A DNA stretch of 64,000 nucleotides from CAWEQW01 sp963811365 (GTDB taxonomy: Bacteria; Actinomycetota; Actinomycetes; Propionibacteriales; Nocardioidaceae): contig CAWEQW010000002.1 of assembly GCA_963811365.1 (NCBI GenBank), forward strand, positions 1 through 64,000, given 5' to 3'. The translations under genes were made by a program, and so were the position numbers. The notes beneath the pieces were generated by a model. That model was given only the letters and a program-made list of their open reading frames with translations, had not been told where the DNA came from and made no database searches. Positions 17,634-26,950 of this stretch are shown here, one piece after another. Within the stretch, counting starts at the first letter, position 1. Every line of letters begins with the position of its first letter.

Positions 17634-17987
17634 GAGGGGGTCACTGCCCCAGGCAGCGGCCGCGCAGGAGCTCCTCCCGCGTCCGGTCGGAACCGACCAC
17701 CCGGCGAGCCGGGCCGCGTAGACCTGGAGGTCGTCGCCCCACGACGGCCCCGATGCCGTCGGCGAGCGGGGACCACCCCTCGCGGCTCGCACCACCGGTC
17801 TCGACGTCGGCTCGCCTGGCCACCCGCAGTTGAGTAGAATGCTGGTCGCAATCGCGCCGCGGACGACCGTCCCGGGCGGGGCGAGCGGCACCGCTCGCCG
17901 GTCTCAGACCTGCCGACGGCTCGGCGGGCGCTGCAGGGCTTCGACTCGCCTGCAGCGGAGCGTGCGCACGAGGAAGAGAGCTGCTGG
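17634..17987. other. 354-nt intergenic region upstream of the helicase gene
   Basis: No supported gene. A TAGAAT at about 17834-17839 could be a -10 element for the SNF2 helicase. Open frames on either strand lack plausible starts and resemble no family I know. Confidence 0.4.
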
Positions 17988-20144
17988 TTGACCACACGAG
18001 GTGGACGCCGCTCCGGCGACAGCCGGGCCCAGCGTCCCAACCGGACGACTCAGCGTCCGAACAGGCGGAGCCGCGACAACGAGGGGATCCTCCCGGTCCT
18101 CGCCAGGGCTGTTCGCGAGGTCGAGCGCGCCGTCGAGCGCGGCCGGCTCGACGGCGCGCAGCGTGCCCGCTTCCAGGCCGTCGCGCTGCTCGCTCGCAAG
18201 GAGCGCGCCCGGGTGCGCTCGGACACGGCCGTCTCGGAGGCGCAGCGAGACACCATGCTGAAGCGCCTGGACGGGGTGGCCACCGTGCTGGCGCAGACCT
18301 CGGCGCGCGAGCCGTCCCTGATCTCGCTGCTCGACGAGGACGCCGAGGTCACCGACGGCACCCGCCGCCTCGAGCGCGAGATGCAGCTCGCGGCGGGACT
18401 CGAGCCGACCCCGGACACCGACGTGTCCCGACCGCCCCCGGCGTCCGACGGACGCGCCGAGCGCAAGGCGGTCCCCCAGTCGGTCGTCGCGGCCCAGCTC
18501 GCCAACCCGTTCATGACCCCTGACTTCAGCAAGCCCGCGCCCAGGGCTCGCGGCCTGCTGGCCGGGTGGGAGCTGATCGGGCCGTTGATCAACTCCTTCG
18601 AGCTCCCCACGCCGGGGGCCTCGGCCTGCATGGAGCTCCCCCGGCCCCGCGCGACCGCCGTCCCCAACGGCATGCACCTGATGGCCCACCAGGCCCGACT
18701 GCTCGCTGCCGCGGCAGCCGGCCACCGGACCTTCCTGCTGGCCGACGAGCCGGGGCTGGGAAAGACCGCGCAGGCCCTGCTGGCCGCGCAGGTGGCAGGT
18801 GCCTATCCGCTGCTCGCGGTGGTGCCCAACGTCGTCAAGACGAACTGGGCACGCGAGGTGAAGCAGTGGACCCCCTCGCGGTCCGTCACGGTGATCCATG
18901 GCGACGGTGCGACGGTCGACGGCTTCGCCGACGTCGTGGTGATCAACTACGAGGTTCTCGACCGGCACGTCGACTGGATCGGCGAGCACGGCTTCCGCGG
19001 CATGGTCGTCGACGAGGCGCACTACATCAAGAACAAGAAGTCCCAACGCTCCCAGCACGTCATCGAGGTCTCCCAACGGATCCGAAGGCGGGTCGCGCGG
19101 CCGTTGCTGATGGCGCTGACCGGCACGCCGCTGATCAACGACATCGACGACTTCCGGGCCATCTGGCAGCTTCTGGGCTGGATCGACGAGCGCAAGCCGG
19201 GCGACGCGTTGATGGCCGCCCTGGAGCAGACCGGGCTGACCCCGGCCGACCACGCCTTCTACCCGGCGGCCCGCGCCGCGGTCATCGACCTCGGCATCGT
19301 GCGCCGGCGCAAGGTCGACGTGGCCGCCGACATCCCGGCCCGGCGGGTGGCCGACCTGCCGGTCGAGCTCGAGGGCGCGGCCGGCCGGTCGATCCGCGAT
19401 GCCGAGCGGCAGCTCGCCAAGCGTCTGGTCAGTCGCTACCAGGCGGCTCTCGAGCATCGGCGGAGCGGCTCGACCGTCGAGGAGACCGGGGGCATCGACC
19501 ACGCCCTGGCCCGCCGGGTGGCCGAGCGCGAGGTCGCCGAGGCCAGTGAGACGAGCACCGGCGACAACGTCTTCACCATGGTCCGCAGGATCGGTCAGGC
19601 CAAGGCGCAGCTCGCTGCCGACTACGCCGCGCAGCTGGCCCGCAGCGCCGGCAAGGTGGTCTTCTTCGCCAAGCACCTCGACGTGATGGACGCGGCCGAG
19701 GAGCTGTTCGCCAAGCGCGAGATCCGCTCGGTGTCCATCCGCGGCGACCAGACGGCCACGGCCCGCCAGAAGGCGCTCGACGCCTTCGTCAACGATCCCG
19801 ACTGCGCGGTCATCGTCTGCTCGCTGACCGCGGCCGGCGTCGGGATCAACCTCCAGGTCGCCTCGAACGTCGTCCTGGCGGAGCTGTCGTGGACGAACGC
19901 CGAACAGTCCCAGGCCATCGACAGGGTGCACCGGATCGGCCAGCTCGAGCCCGTCACCGCCTGGCGGATCATCGCGGCGCAGACCATCGATGCGAAGATC
20001 GCCCAGCTCATCGACAGCAAGGCCGGGCTGGCCGCGCGCGCCCTCGACGGATCCGACGTCGACACCTCCGCCGCCGACGTCCGGGTCGAGACCATGGTGG
20101 AGCTGCTCACCGAGGCGTTGGCCGGGCCCGCCGCCACGAAGTGA
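17988..20144 (+). CDS. SNF2-family DNA-dependent ATPase/helicase-like protein
   Basis: A 718-residue SF2 ATPase of the SNF2 group. Residues about 1-220 are a charged N-terminal extension. The helicase core begins at motif I DEPGLGKT (about 250), with motif Ia VVPNVVKTNW, motif II VVDEAHYIKN (about 340), motif III ALTGTPLIND, and in the second RecA lobe motif V SLTAAGVGINLQVA and motif VI QAIDRVHRIGQ. These motifs are characteristic of chromatin-remodeller-like translocases that move on duplex DNA. The start is a TTG at 17988; an internal start is possible. It stands alone with no nuclease or methylase beside it, so a restriction or BREX-type role is not supported. Confidence 0.9.
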   Translation: MTTRGGRRSGDSRAQRPNRTTQRPNRRSRDNEGILPVLARAVREVERAVERGRLDGAQRARFQAVALLARKERARVRSDTAVSEAQRDTMLKRLDGVATVLAQTSAREPSLISLLDEDAEVTDGTRRLEREMQLAAGLEPTPDTDVSRPPPASDGRAERKAVPQSVVAAQLANPFMTPDFSKPAPRARGLLAGWELIGPLINSFELPTPGASACMELPRPRATAVPNGMHLMAHQARLLAAAAAGHRTFLLADEPGLGKTAQALLAAQVAGAYPLLAVVPNVVKTNWAREVKQWTPSRSVTVIHGDGATVDGFADVVVINYEVLDRHVDWIGEHGFRGMVVDEAHYIKNKKSQRSQHVIEVSQRIRRRVARPLLMALTGTPLINDIDDFRAIWQLLGWIDERKPGDALMAALEQTGLTPADHAFYPAARAAVIDLGIVRRRKVDVAADIPARRVADLPVELEGAAGRSIRDAERQLAKRLVSRYQAALEHRRSGSTVEETGGIDHALARRVAEREVAEASETSTGDNVFTMVRRIGQAKAQLAADYAAQLARSAGKVVFFAKHLDVMDAAEELFAKREIRSVSIRGDQTATARQKALDAFVNDPDCAVIVCSLTAAGVGINLQVASNVVLAELSWTNAEQSQAIDRVHRIGQLEPVTAWRIIAAQTIDAKIAQLIDSKAGLAARALDGSDVDTSAADVRVETMVELLTEALAGPAATK

Positions 20145-20572
20145 GGGCCTGGCGCCGTCGCACGGCGTCGGCCCCGACCGGCGATGGCTCCCGGGCGCGG
20201 GTCCGGTCGTCGTCGCGCTCGCGGCTCGCCGAGCCCGGACCGGCAGACAAGCGACACGCTGTGGAGCTCGGCCGTCTCCGTCGGAGAGCCTCCCGGCGGC
20301 GAGCGCCCGACCGGCTTCGCCTCCGGCCCGAGCAGGGCGACCGTGGACAGCCGTGCGCGCCGACGCCCGACACCCCGCGCCCAGACACTGCCCTCACCTC
20401 GACGTCCCCGGTCGCAGGGCCGGCAGCGGCTGCCCGACCACCTGTTGCGCAGCCCGTGCTGCTGCACTGGCCCCCGCGGCGATGAGAGCTCTGGAGCGTC
20501 GAACGGTATGGCGATCGACGAACCGGGGACCATGTGCTCAGGAGAGACCCACTCGAACCACCAGGGAGCGCC
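20145..20572. other. 428-nt intergenic region, nothing convincing
   Basis: This lies between the helicase and hemerythrin genes. There is no open frame with family resemblance and no clear hairpin. GGGAG at about 20563-20567 is the ribosome site for the next gene. Confidence 0.4.
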
Positions 20573-21085
20573 ATGGACATCACCGAGCACATCTTGTCCC
20601 AGCATCACCAGCAGCGCCGGATGTTCGCGCTGCTGGACGAGATCGATCCGAAGGACACCGACGCGCTCGGCGCCGTGTGGAAGCGGCTGGCGGCCTTCCT
20701 GGAGGTGCATGCGGCGGCCGAGGAGCAGATCTTCTACCCGGAGGTCCTGCGGGTCGGCCGCGGTGCCGGCGGGGCTGACGACGCAGCGGAGGAGACCGAG
20801 GACGCGATCAGCGACCACAACGACATCCGGGACGCCGTGGCGCGGGCGAACGCCGAGCAGCCGGGCACGGATCCGTGGTGGAAGGCCGTGATCGACGCCC
20901 GCCTGGCCAACAGCGACCACATGGCCGAGGAGGAGCGGGAGGACCTGGCGGACTTCCGTCGCCACGCCGACCTGTCGGCGCGGCACGAGCTCGCCGTCAG
21001 GTTCCTGGTCTTCGAGGCCCAGCACGCCGGCGGCATCGACTCCTCCGACAAGGATCCGAAGCGCTACGTCGCCCAGAACCAGTAG
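20573..21085 (+). CDS. Hemerythrin-like (HHE) domain protein
   Basis: A 170-residue four-helix bundle. Candidate iron ligands are H in HILSQHHQQ near residue 5-12, H in FLEVHAAAEEQIFYPE (H-x3-E) near residue 45-50, H and E in DAISDHNDIRDAV, and H in SDHMAEEEREDLADFRRH, matching the HHE metal pattern twice. Such proteins bind oxygen or NO, or protect Fe-S proteins. The start ATG at 20573 has CAGGGAGCG upstream. It lies directly before the formate dehydrogenase operon but has its own intergenic space, so co-regulation is not shown. Confidence 0.85.
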   Translation: MDITEHILSQHHQQRRMFALLDEIDPKDTDALGAVWKRLAAFLEVHAAAEEQIFYPEVLRVGRGAGGADDAAEETEDAISDHNDIRDAVARANAEQPGTDPWWKAVIDARLANSDHMAEEEREDLADFRRHADLSARHELAVRFLVFEAQHAGGIDSSDKDPKRYVAQNQ

Positions 21086-21134
21086 TGCGACATCGACGGT
21101 ACGTCGCCCGGAACCGGTCGTGCGACACTGGCCG
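21065..21134 (+). repeat. 35-bp imperfect tandem duplication at the 3' end of the hemerythrin gene
   Basis: The unit starting TACGTCGCCCAGAACCAGTA at 21065 is repeated from 21100 with a few substitutions (TACGTCGCCCGGAACCGGTC). The first copy contains the stop codon of the hemerythrin gene and the second is non-coding. The 35-bp period is not a multiple of three, so the copy would not extend the protein. Confidence 0.75.
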
Positions 21135-21211
21135 GTGAGCGCTGTGCCGGTGGCGTCGCGTCGTGCGCCGAGGCTCGTGGCGCCCAGGTGGTCCCGGCCG
21201 CCGCGCCAGCA

Positions 21212-21240
21212 TTGACACGACGTGGTGCATACAGTAGACA
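21212..21240 (+). promoter_or_regulatory. Formate dehydrogenase promoter with overlapping oxalate-regulon operator
   Basis: TTGACA (21212-21217) and TAGACA (21235-21240) are 17 nt apart. The 15-bp sequence TGCATACAGTAGACA at 21226-21240 matches the palindrome shared by the oxalate genes (TGYATRCNGYATRCA) at 13 of 15 positions and covers the -10 box, so binding would block RNA polymerase. Confidence 0.65.
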
Positions 21241-21285
21241 TCTCTTCGGAACACCTACTCGCTTGCGGTCGTGCAGGAGGCAGCA

Positions 21286-23253
21286 ATGAGGAAGACGCTG
21301 ACGTACACCAGGCTCACCCAGCCACTGGTCCGAGAGGCCGGAGAGCTGCGGCCGGCCAGTTGGGACGAGGCGCTCGACCGCGCGGCGGAGGGGTTCCGGC
21401 GCAACCTCGAGGCGCACGGCTCCGACGCGTTCGGGATGTTCTCCTGCTCCCGGGCGACCAACGAGATGAACTTCGTGGCTCAGAAGTTCGCCCGTTCGGT
21501 GATCGGCGCCAACAACATCGACTCCTGCAACCGCACTTGACACGCTCCCAGCGTCGCCGGTCTGGCGACTGTGTTCGGTGCCGGCGGCGGCACCTCGTCG
21601 TACGGTGAGGTCGAGGAAGCGGACGTGATCGTCCTGTGGGGCTCGAACGCCCGGGAGACGCACCCGATCTTCTTCCATCACGTGCTCAAGGCGGTCCACC
21701 GTGGCGCCCGGCTGTTCGTGATCGACCCGCGGCGAAGCACCTCGGCCCAGTGGGCCGACAGGTGGCTGGGGCTCGACGTCGGCACCGACATCCCGCTGGC
21801 GTTGGCCGTGGCGCGCGAGATCATCCACGCGGGCCTGGTCGACCGGGAGTTCGTCGAGAACGCCACCAGCGGCTACGACGAGCTCGTGGCCGGTGTGGAG
21901 CCGTGGACCCTGGAGGCGGCCGAGCAGGAGACGGGTGTGCCCGCGGAGGCGATCCGCGAGCTGGCGCATGCCTACGCCGGCGCGGGGAAGGCCCAGCTGT
22001 GCTGGACGCTGGGCATCACCGAGCACCACAACGCGACCGACAACGTGCGCGCGCTGATCAACCTCTCCCTGCTCACCGGTCACATCGGCAGGTGGGGCTC
22101 CGGTCTCAGCCCGCTTCGTGGCCAGAACAACGTCCAGGGCGGCGGCGACATGGGGGCGATCCCCAACAAGCTTCCGGGCTTCCAGGACGTCGAGGACGAC
22201 GAGGCGCGGTCGAAGTTCGACCGGACCTGGGGCGTCACGCTCCCGCCGCGGCGCGGCATGCACCTCTCGGAGATGCTGGAGGCGATGGACGAGGGTCATC
22301 TGACGAGCCTCTACATCGTCGGTGAGAACCCGGTGCAGTCCGACGCCGACTCCGCTGCCGTGGTTCGCCGGCTGCGCGGCCTCGACCACCTGGTCGTCCA
22401 GGACATCTTCCTGACCAAGACGGCCGAGCTCGCCGACGTCGTCCTCCCGGCAGCGGCAGCGTGGTGCGAGAGCGACGGCACGGTCACCAACAGCGAGCGG
22501 CGGGTGCAGCGCACCCGCAAGGCGCTGGACCCGCCGGAGGGCGCCCGCGACGACATCGAGATCATCCGCGACATCGCCGCCCGGCTGGGGCACGACTGGC
22601 CGTCCGCGACGGCCGAGGAGATCTGGGACGAGCTGCGGTCGCTCTCGCCCATGCACGCGGGCATGAGCTACCGCCTCCTGGAGGAGCGCGGCGGCCTCCA
22701 GTGGCCGTTCCCCGACGAGGACGGCGAGGAGTCGCCGTTCCTGCACGGACGGCTGTGGGAGAAGGACCCGGTCAAGCGTGGTCCCCGGGCCCCGTTCGCG
22801 GCCGTGATGCACGAGCTGCCGACCGACGTGCTCGACGAGGAGTACGCCTTCCGGCTGAGCACCGGGCGGCGGCTGACCGACTACAACACCGGCGTCCAGT
22901 CGGGCGGCTTCAGCTCCCCGATCAGGACGGGGGCGTCGGTGGACCTCTCCCCCGAGGACCTGGTCACCCTCGGCGTCGAGGACGGAGAGCGGGTCCGGGT
23001 CAGCTCGCGACGGGGGGCGCTCGAGATCAAGGCGCGACTCGACAATTCGCTGCGACCGGGGCTGGTGTTCATGTCGTGCAACTTCCCGGACGAGGCGGAC
23101 GCCAACCTGCTCACCATCGAGTCCATCGACCCGGCGTCGGGGACCGCGGAGTTCAAGGCCACTGCCGTGAAGATCGAGAAGATCGAGAGCGTCGACGGCG
23201 TTCTCGAGGGCCGGCGGCCCGTGGCCGCCGAGCTCGTCAGTCAGGAGTCGTAG
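21286..23253 (+). CDS. fdhA: Formate dehydrogenase catalytic subunit, selenocysteine-containing (in-frame TGA)
   Basis: A 655-residue molybdopterin oxidoreductase that oxidises formate to CO2. The ATG at 21286 follows AGGAGG. Codon 85 is TGA (21538-21540) in the frame that continues to 23253. The context NNIDSCNRT-U-HAPSVAGL aligns exactly with the active-site VUHGPSVAGL of E. coli FdhF, so U85 would be the Mo ligand with the adjacent catalytic His. A SECIS hairpin follows. Downstream are SNARETHP, SGLSPLRGQNNVQGG (the active-site Arg/Gln region) and the C-terminal MopB dinucleotide-binding beta barrel. The usual N-terminal 2Fe-2S/4Fe-4S part is absent here and is encoded at 25108. An annotation pipeline would likely call this a split or broken gene. 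Confidence 0.9.
21538..21569 (+). promoter_or_regulatory. Bacterial SECIS element directly after the fdhA TGA codon
   Basis: GTCGCC (21553-21558) and GGCGAC (21564-21569) form a perfect 6-bp stem capped by GGTCT (21559-21563). The first loop G is 18 nt after the TGA. As I recall it, the E. coli fdhF SECIS has the same GGUCU apical loop and the same 18-nt distance. SelB recognises this loop to deliver selenocysteyl-tRNA. CAC just after the TGA and GTG at 21571-21573 can extend the lower stem. Confidence 0.9.
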
Positions 23254-23255
23254 AA

Positions 23256-25111
23256 GTGGATCTGAAGTTCACCAACGACGAGCCGAGCGCGGTCGAGCGA
23301 GACGCGGTCGACCGTCGGCTGGGCGAGGCGGAGAGTGCCTGGCGGGGCGGTGACCGCGACCTCGGCGACCTGCGGTCCGCCACAGGAGGTCACGACGCGC
23401 GGGCGCAGCGGCACCTGGTGCTGGAGGCGCTGCACGCGGTGAACGACCGCGTCGGCTGGATCAGCCCGGGGGCGCTCAACTACATCGGGCAGCGGCTCAC
23501 CATGGCGCCCGCCGACGTGTACAGCGTGGCCACCTTCTACGCGCTGTTCTCCACCCGGCCGAGCCCGTCGCGGGTGGTGCACGTGTGCACCGACATCGCG
23601 TGCCAGACCCAGGGGTCCAAGGAGCTGTGCCGGACGCTCGAGGAGCGGATCGGTCCCGCGGGCGCCGCGTCCGGCTGGAAGGAGAGCCCCTGCCTCGGGC
23701 TGTGCGAGCGGGCACCTGCCGCGCTGGTCATCGAGGCGGGCGAGCCGCCCGTCGAGCGGGTCCTCGCGCCGGCGACCGCCGCGCAGGTCGGCGAGGCCGT
23801 GCGGGAGGGCCCGGTGACCGTCGCCGAGGAGCCCGAGCCTGCGATGTCGGTGCCCCAGGCCGGCGAGGAGGGCCTGATGCTGCTCGGCCGGGTCGGCCGG
23901 GTGGACCCGGAGAGCCTCGACGACTACGTCGCCCACGGCGGGTACGACGCCCTGGCCCGCGCCATGTCGCTCGGCCCGGAGCGCGTCGTGCAGGAGGTGG
24001 TCGACTCCCGACTCGTGGGCCGGGGTGGCGCAGCGTTCCCCACCGGCCTGAAGTGGGGGGCCACGGCCAAGCAGCCCGCCGAGCCGCACTACCTCGTGTG
24101 CAACGCGGACGAGAGCGAGCCGGGAACGTTCAAGGACCGGGTCATCCTCGAAGGCGACCCGTTCTCCCTGGTCGAGGCGATGACCGTGGCGGCGTACGCC
24201 ACCGGTTGCTCCCACGCGTTCATCTACCTGCGCGGGGAGTACCCGCGGGCGCTGCGGCTGCTGCGCAACGCCCTGGCGGAGTGCCGCCGTGCGGGCTACC
24301 TCGGCGCCGACGTCCTCGGCAGTGGCTGGTCCTTCGACATCGAGATCCGCCGCGGCGCCGGGGCCTACATCTGCGGCGAGGAGACGGCGATCTTCAACTC
24401 GATCGAGGGCTACCGCGGAGAGCCTCGGAGCAAGCCGCCGTTCCCGGTCGAGGTGGGTCTGTTCGGCAAGCCGACGGTGGTCAACAACGTGGAGACCCTC
24501 GTCAACGTGCTGCCGATCCTGACCTCGGGCGGCGCCGAGTACGCCAAGACCGGGACCGAGCAGTCGACGGGGACCAAGCTGTTCTGCGTCTCGGGCAACG
24601 TCGTGCAGGCCCGGCGTCTACGAGGTGCCGTTCGGGATCACGCTGGGCGACCTGCTCGAGCTGGCCGGCGGCGTGCCGGACGGCCGGCGGCTCCGGGCCA
24701 TCCTGCTCGGCGGCGCTGCTGGCGGGTTCGTGCGGGCCGACGAGCTGGACATCCCCCTGACGTTCGAGGGCGCCCGCGCCGCCGGCGGCACGGTGGGCTC
24801 CGGGGTGCTGCTCGCGTTCGACGACACCGTCGACCTGGCCGGCATCCTGCTGCGCATCGCCGGCCTTCTTCCGCGACGAGTCCTGCGGGCAGTGCGTGCC
24901 GTGCCGGGTCGGCACGGTGCGCCAGGAGGAGGCCCTGCTCCGGATCACGAACAACGGCCACGACCGCGACGCGCACGCCGCCAACATGACCCTGCTCCGC
25001 GACGTCGGCCAGGTCATGCGCGACGCATCCATCTGCGGCCTCGGCCAGACCGCCTGGAACGCCATCGAGTCCGCCATCGACCGCCTCGGCACCTTTTCGG
25101 AGGTCTCATGA
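23256..25111 (+). CDS. NAD-linked formate dehydrogenase diaphorase, NuoE-NuoF fusion (two frameshifts)
   Basis: About 618 residues when repaired. Residues about 1-190 are NuoE/FdsG-like, with a thioredoxin-fold 2Fe-2S domain (VHVCTDIACQTQGS and KESPCLGLCERAP carry the four Cys). The rest is NuoF/FdsB-like: FMN/NADH site GRGGAAFPTGLKW, CNADESEPGTFKDR, GAGAYICGEETA, and the 4Fe-4S motif ESCGQCVPCRVGT. These two subunits are usually separate genes. Extra bases near 24610 and 24865 break the frame, and both breaks lie inside conserved sequence, so they look like errors. GTG start at 23256 just after the fdhA stop; the end overlaps the next ATG (ATGA). It passes electrons from formate to NAD. Confidence 0.85.
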
Positions 25112-26053
25112 CCACAGTCGAACTCGGGATGCCCGCCCGCCTCGTGGAGATGACCGTCGACGGTCGGACCGTCTCCGTCGGGGAGGGCGCCACCATCCTC
25201 GACGCCTGCCGCGCCACCGGCGAGGACATCCCCACGCTGTGCTACGGGGACACCCTGACCCCCAAGAACGCCTGCCGGGTGTGCATGGTGGAGGTGGAGG
25301 GCTCGCGCACCCTGGTGCCTTCTTGCTCGCGCCGGGTGCAGCAGGACATGGTCGTCAAGACCGACACCGAGCGGGTCCGGCACAGCCGCAAGCTGGTGCT
25401 CGAGCTGCTGGCGTCGTCGGTGGACCTGTCGACCACCCCTCGGGTGCCCGACTGGCTCGCAGAGTACGGCGCGGTGCCGGCCCGGTTCGGTGAGCAGGCG
25501 CCGCCCGCGGCTCCCGGGGAGCGGGACACGCTACCTGCCCGGCGAGCACGAGGCGGGCGAGGAGGGCCTGACGGCGACGGTGCACCAGCCGGACAAGATC
25601 GACAACGACCTCTACGTCCGCGAGTACAGCAAGTGCATCCTCTGCTACAAGTGCGTCGACGCCTGTGGCGACCAGTGGCAGAACACCTTCGCGATCAACG
25701 TGGCGGGCCGCGGGTTCGACTCGCAGATCTCCACCGAGTACGCCGCGGAGCTCCCCGACTCCGCATGTGTCTTCTGCGGGAACTGCATCGAGGTCTGCCC
25801 GACCGGCGCGCTCTCGTTCAAGAGCGAGTACGACATGCGCCAGGCGGGGAGCTGGGACGAGTCGAAGCAGACCGAGACGACGACCGTGTGCACGTTCTGC
25901 GGGGTGGGCTGCAACCTCACGCTGCACGTGCAGGACAACTCCATCGTCAAGGTGAGCTCGCCGCACGACAGCTCGGTCGGTCACGGCAACCTGTGCATCA
26001 AGGGCCGCTTCGGCTTCCAGCACGTGCAGAGCCGTGACAAGGGCGGCTCCTAG
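25108..26053 (+). CDS. Formate dehydrogenase Fe-S subunit: detached N-terminal half of FdsA-type alpha subunit (one frameshift)
   Basis: About 314 residues. The N-terminal NuoG-like 2Fe-2S ferredoxin domain has CRATGEDIPTLCYGD and CRVCMVEVEG. Two ferredoxin-type 4Fe-4S motifs follow (CILCYKCVDACG and CVFCGNCIEVCPTG). The C-terminus is the Fe4S4 domain that normally opens the molybdopterin subunit (CTFCGVGCNLTLHV, then GNLCIKGRFGFQHV). In standard FdsA/FdhA proteins the polypeptide continues from GRFGF directly into the segment that here begins fdhA at 21286. So the alpha subunit is split and the halves are in reversed gene order. A frameshift lies near 25525. The start overlaps the previous stop. 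Confidence 0.85.
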
Positions 26054-26055
26054 TC

Positions 26056-26950
26056 GTGTCCCGGATGACCCGCAGGCGCCGCATCCACAAGGTCGCGGAC
26101 GGTGTGACGACCCCTCGCAGCGACGTCATGGTGGTCGAGGAGCCCCTGGAGATCAGGCTCCGCGGCCACTCCGTGGCGGTCACCATGCGCACCCCAGGCC
26201 ACGACTTCGAGCTCGCGGCCGGATTCCTGGTGAGCGAGGGGGTGGTGACCCGACAGGAGGACGTGCGCTCGATCCGGTACTGCGCCGGCGCGAGTGCGGA
26301 CCAGGGCAACTCCTACAACGTCGTGGACGTCGACCTCGACCCGGCCGTGGAGCTCCCGGACTTCGCGCTGCAGCGGAACTTCTACACGACCTCGTCCTGC
26401 GGGCTGTGCGGCAAGGCGAGCCTGGAGGCCGTGCGCACGACGGCCGCCTGGTCCGTGCGTGACGACCCGCTGGTCGTCGAGCCGGACCTCGTCGCGACGT
26501 ACCCGGACCGGCTGCGGGCGGCGCAGAAGATCTTCGACCGGACCGGGGGCCTGCATGCAGCGGGACTGTTCTCCCCCGAGGGCGACCTGGTCTCCGTGCG
26601 TGAGGACGTGGGGCGTCACAACGCGGTGGACAAGCTCGTCGGGGAGGGGCTGCTCGCCGGGCGGCTGCCGCTTCGTCGGGCACCTGCTCATGCTGTCGGG
26701 GAGGGCCTCGTTCGAGCTGGTGCAGAAGGCTGCGATGGCGGGCATCCCGGCGATGGCCGCCGTCTCGGCGCCGTCCTCGCTCGCGGTGGATCTTGCGGAG
26801 GAGGTCGGCATCACCCTGCTGGGGTTCGTGCGCGGCCGATCGATGAACGTGTACTCGGGCGGACACCGGCTGGGGTGCGGGTCGCTGACGGCGCTCGAGC
26901 GGCTGAGGGGACTGCATGACGCAGCGGAACCGATCGAGCGTCGTGGTTCG
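26056..26950 (+). CDS. fdhD: FdhD sulfurtransferase for formate dehydrogenase (one frameshift, no separate stop)
   Basis: FdhD passes sulfur from a cysteine desulfurase to the Mo-bisPGD cofactor of formate dehydrogenase. Visible features are EEPLEIRLRGH, the TPGHDFELAAGFLVSEG block, SSCGLCGK with the two functional Cys, and REDVGRHNAVDKL. After a frame break near 26675 come GHLLMLSGRASFELVQKAAM and GFVRGRSMNVYSGGHRL, the normal C-terminal end of the family. In the repaired frame no stop codon occurs before the permease that follows, so the two may be fused; the end given here is arbitrary. GTG start 2 nt after the Fe-S subunit gene, in the same operon. Confidence 0.85.

Noticed and set aside
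17988..20144. SNF2 protein as part of a phage-defence system
   Set aside because: No nuclease, methylase, protease or other defence partner is adjacent, and the gene has its own flanking intergenic regions.
21538..21540. TGA in fdhA read as a nonsense mutation or as one of the frameshift errors
   Set aside because: The frame is the same before and after, the codon is exactly at the Sec/Cys active-site position, and a SECIS with the GGTCT loop follows at the correct distance.
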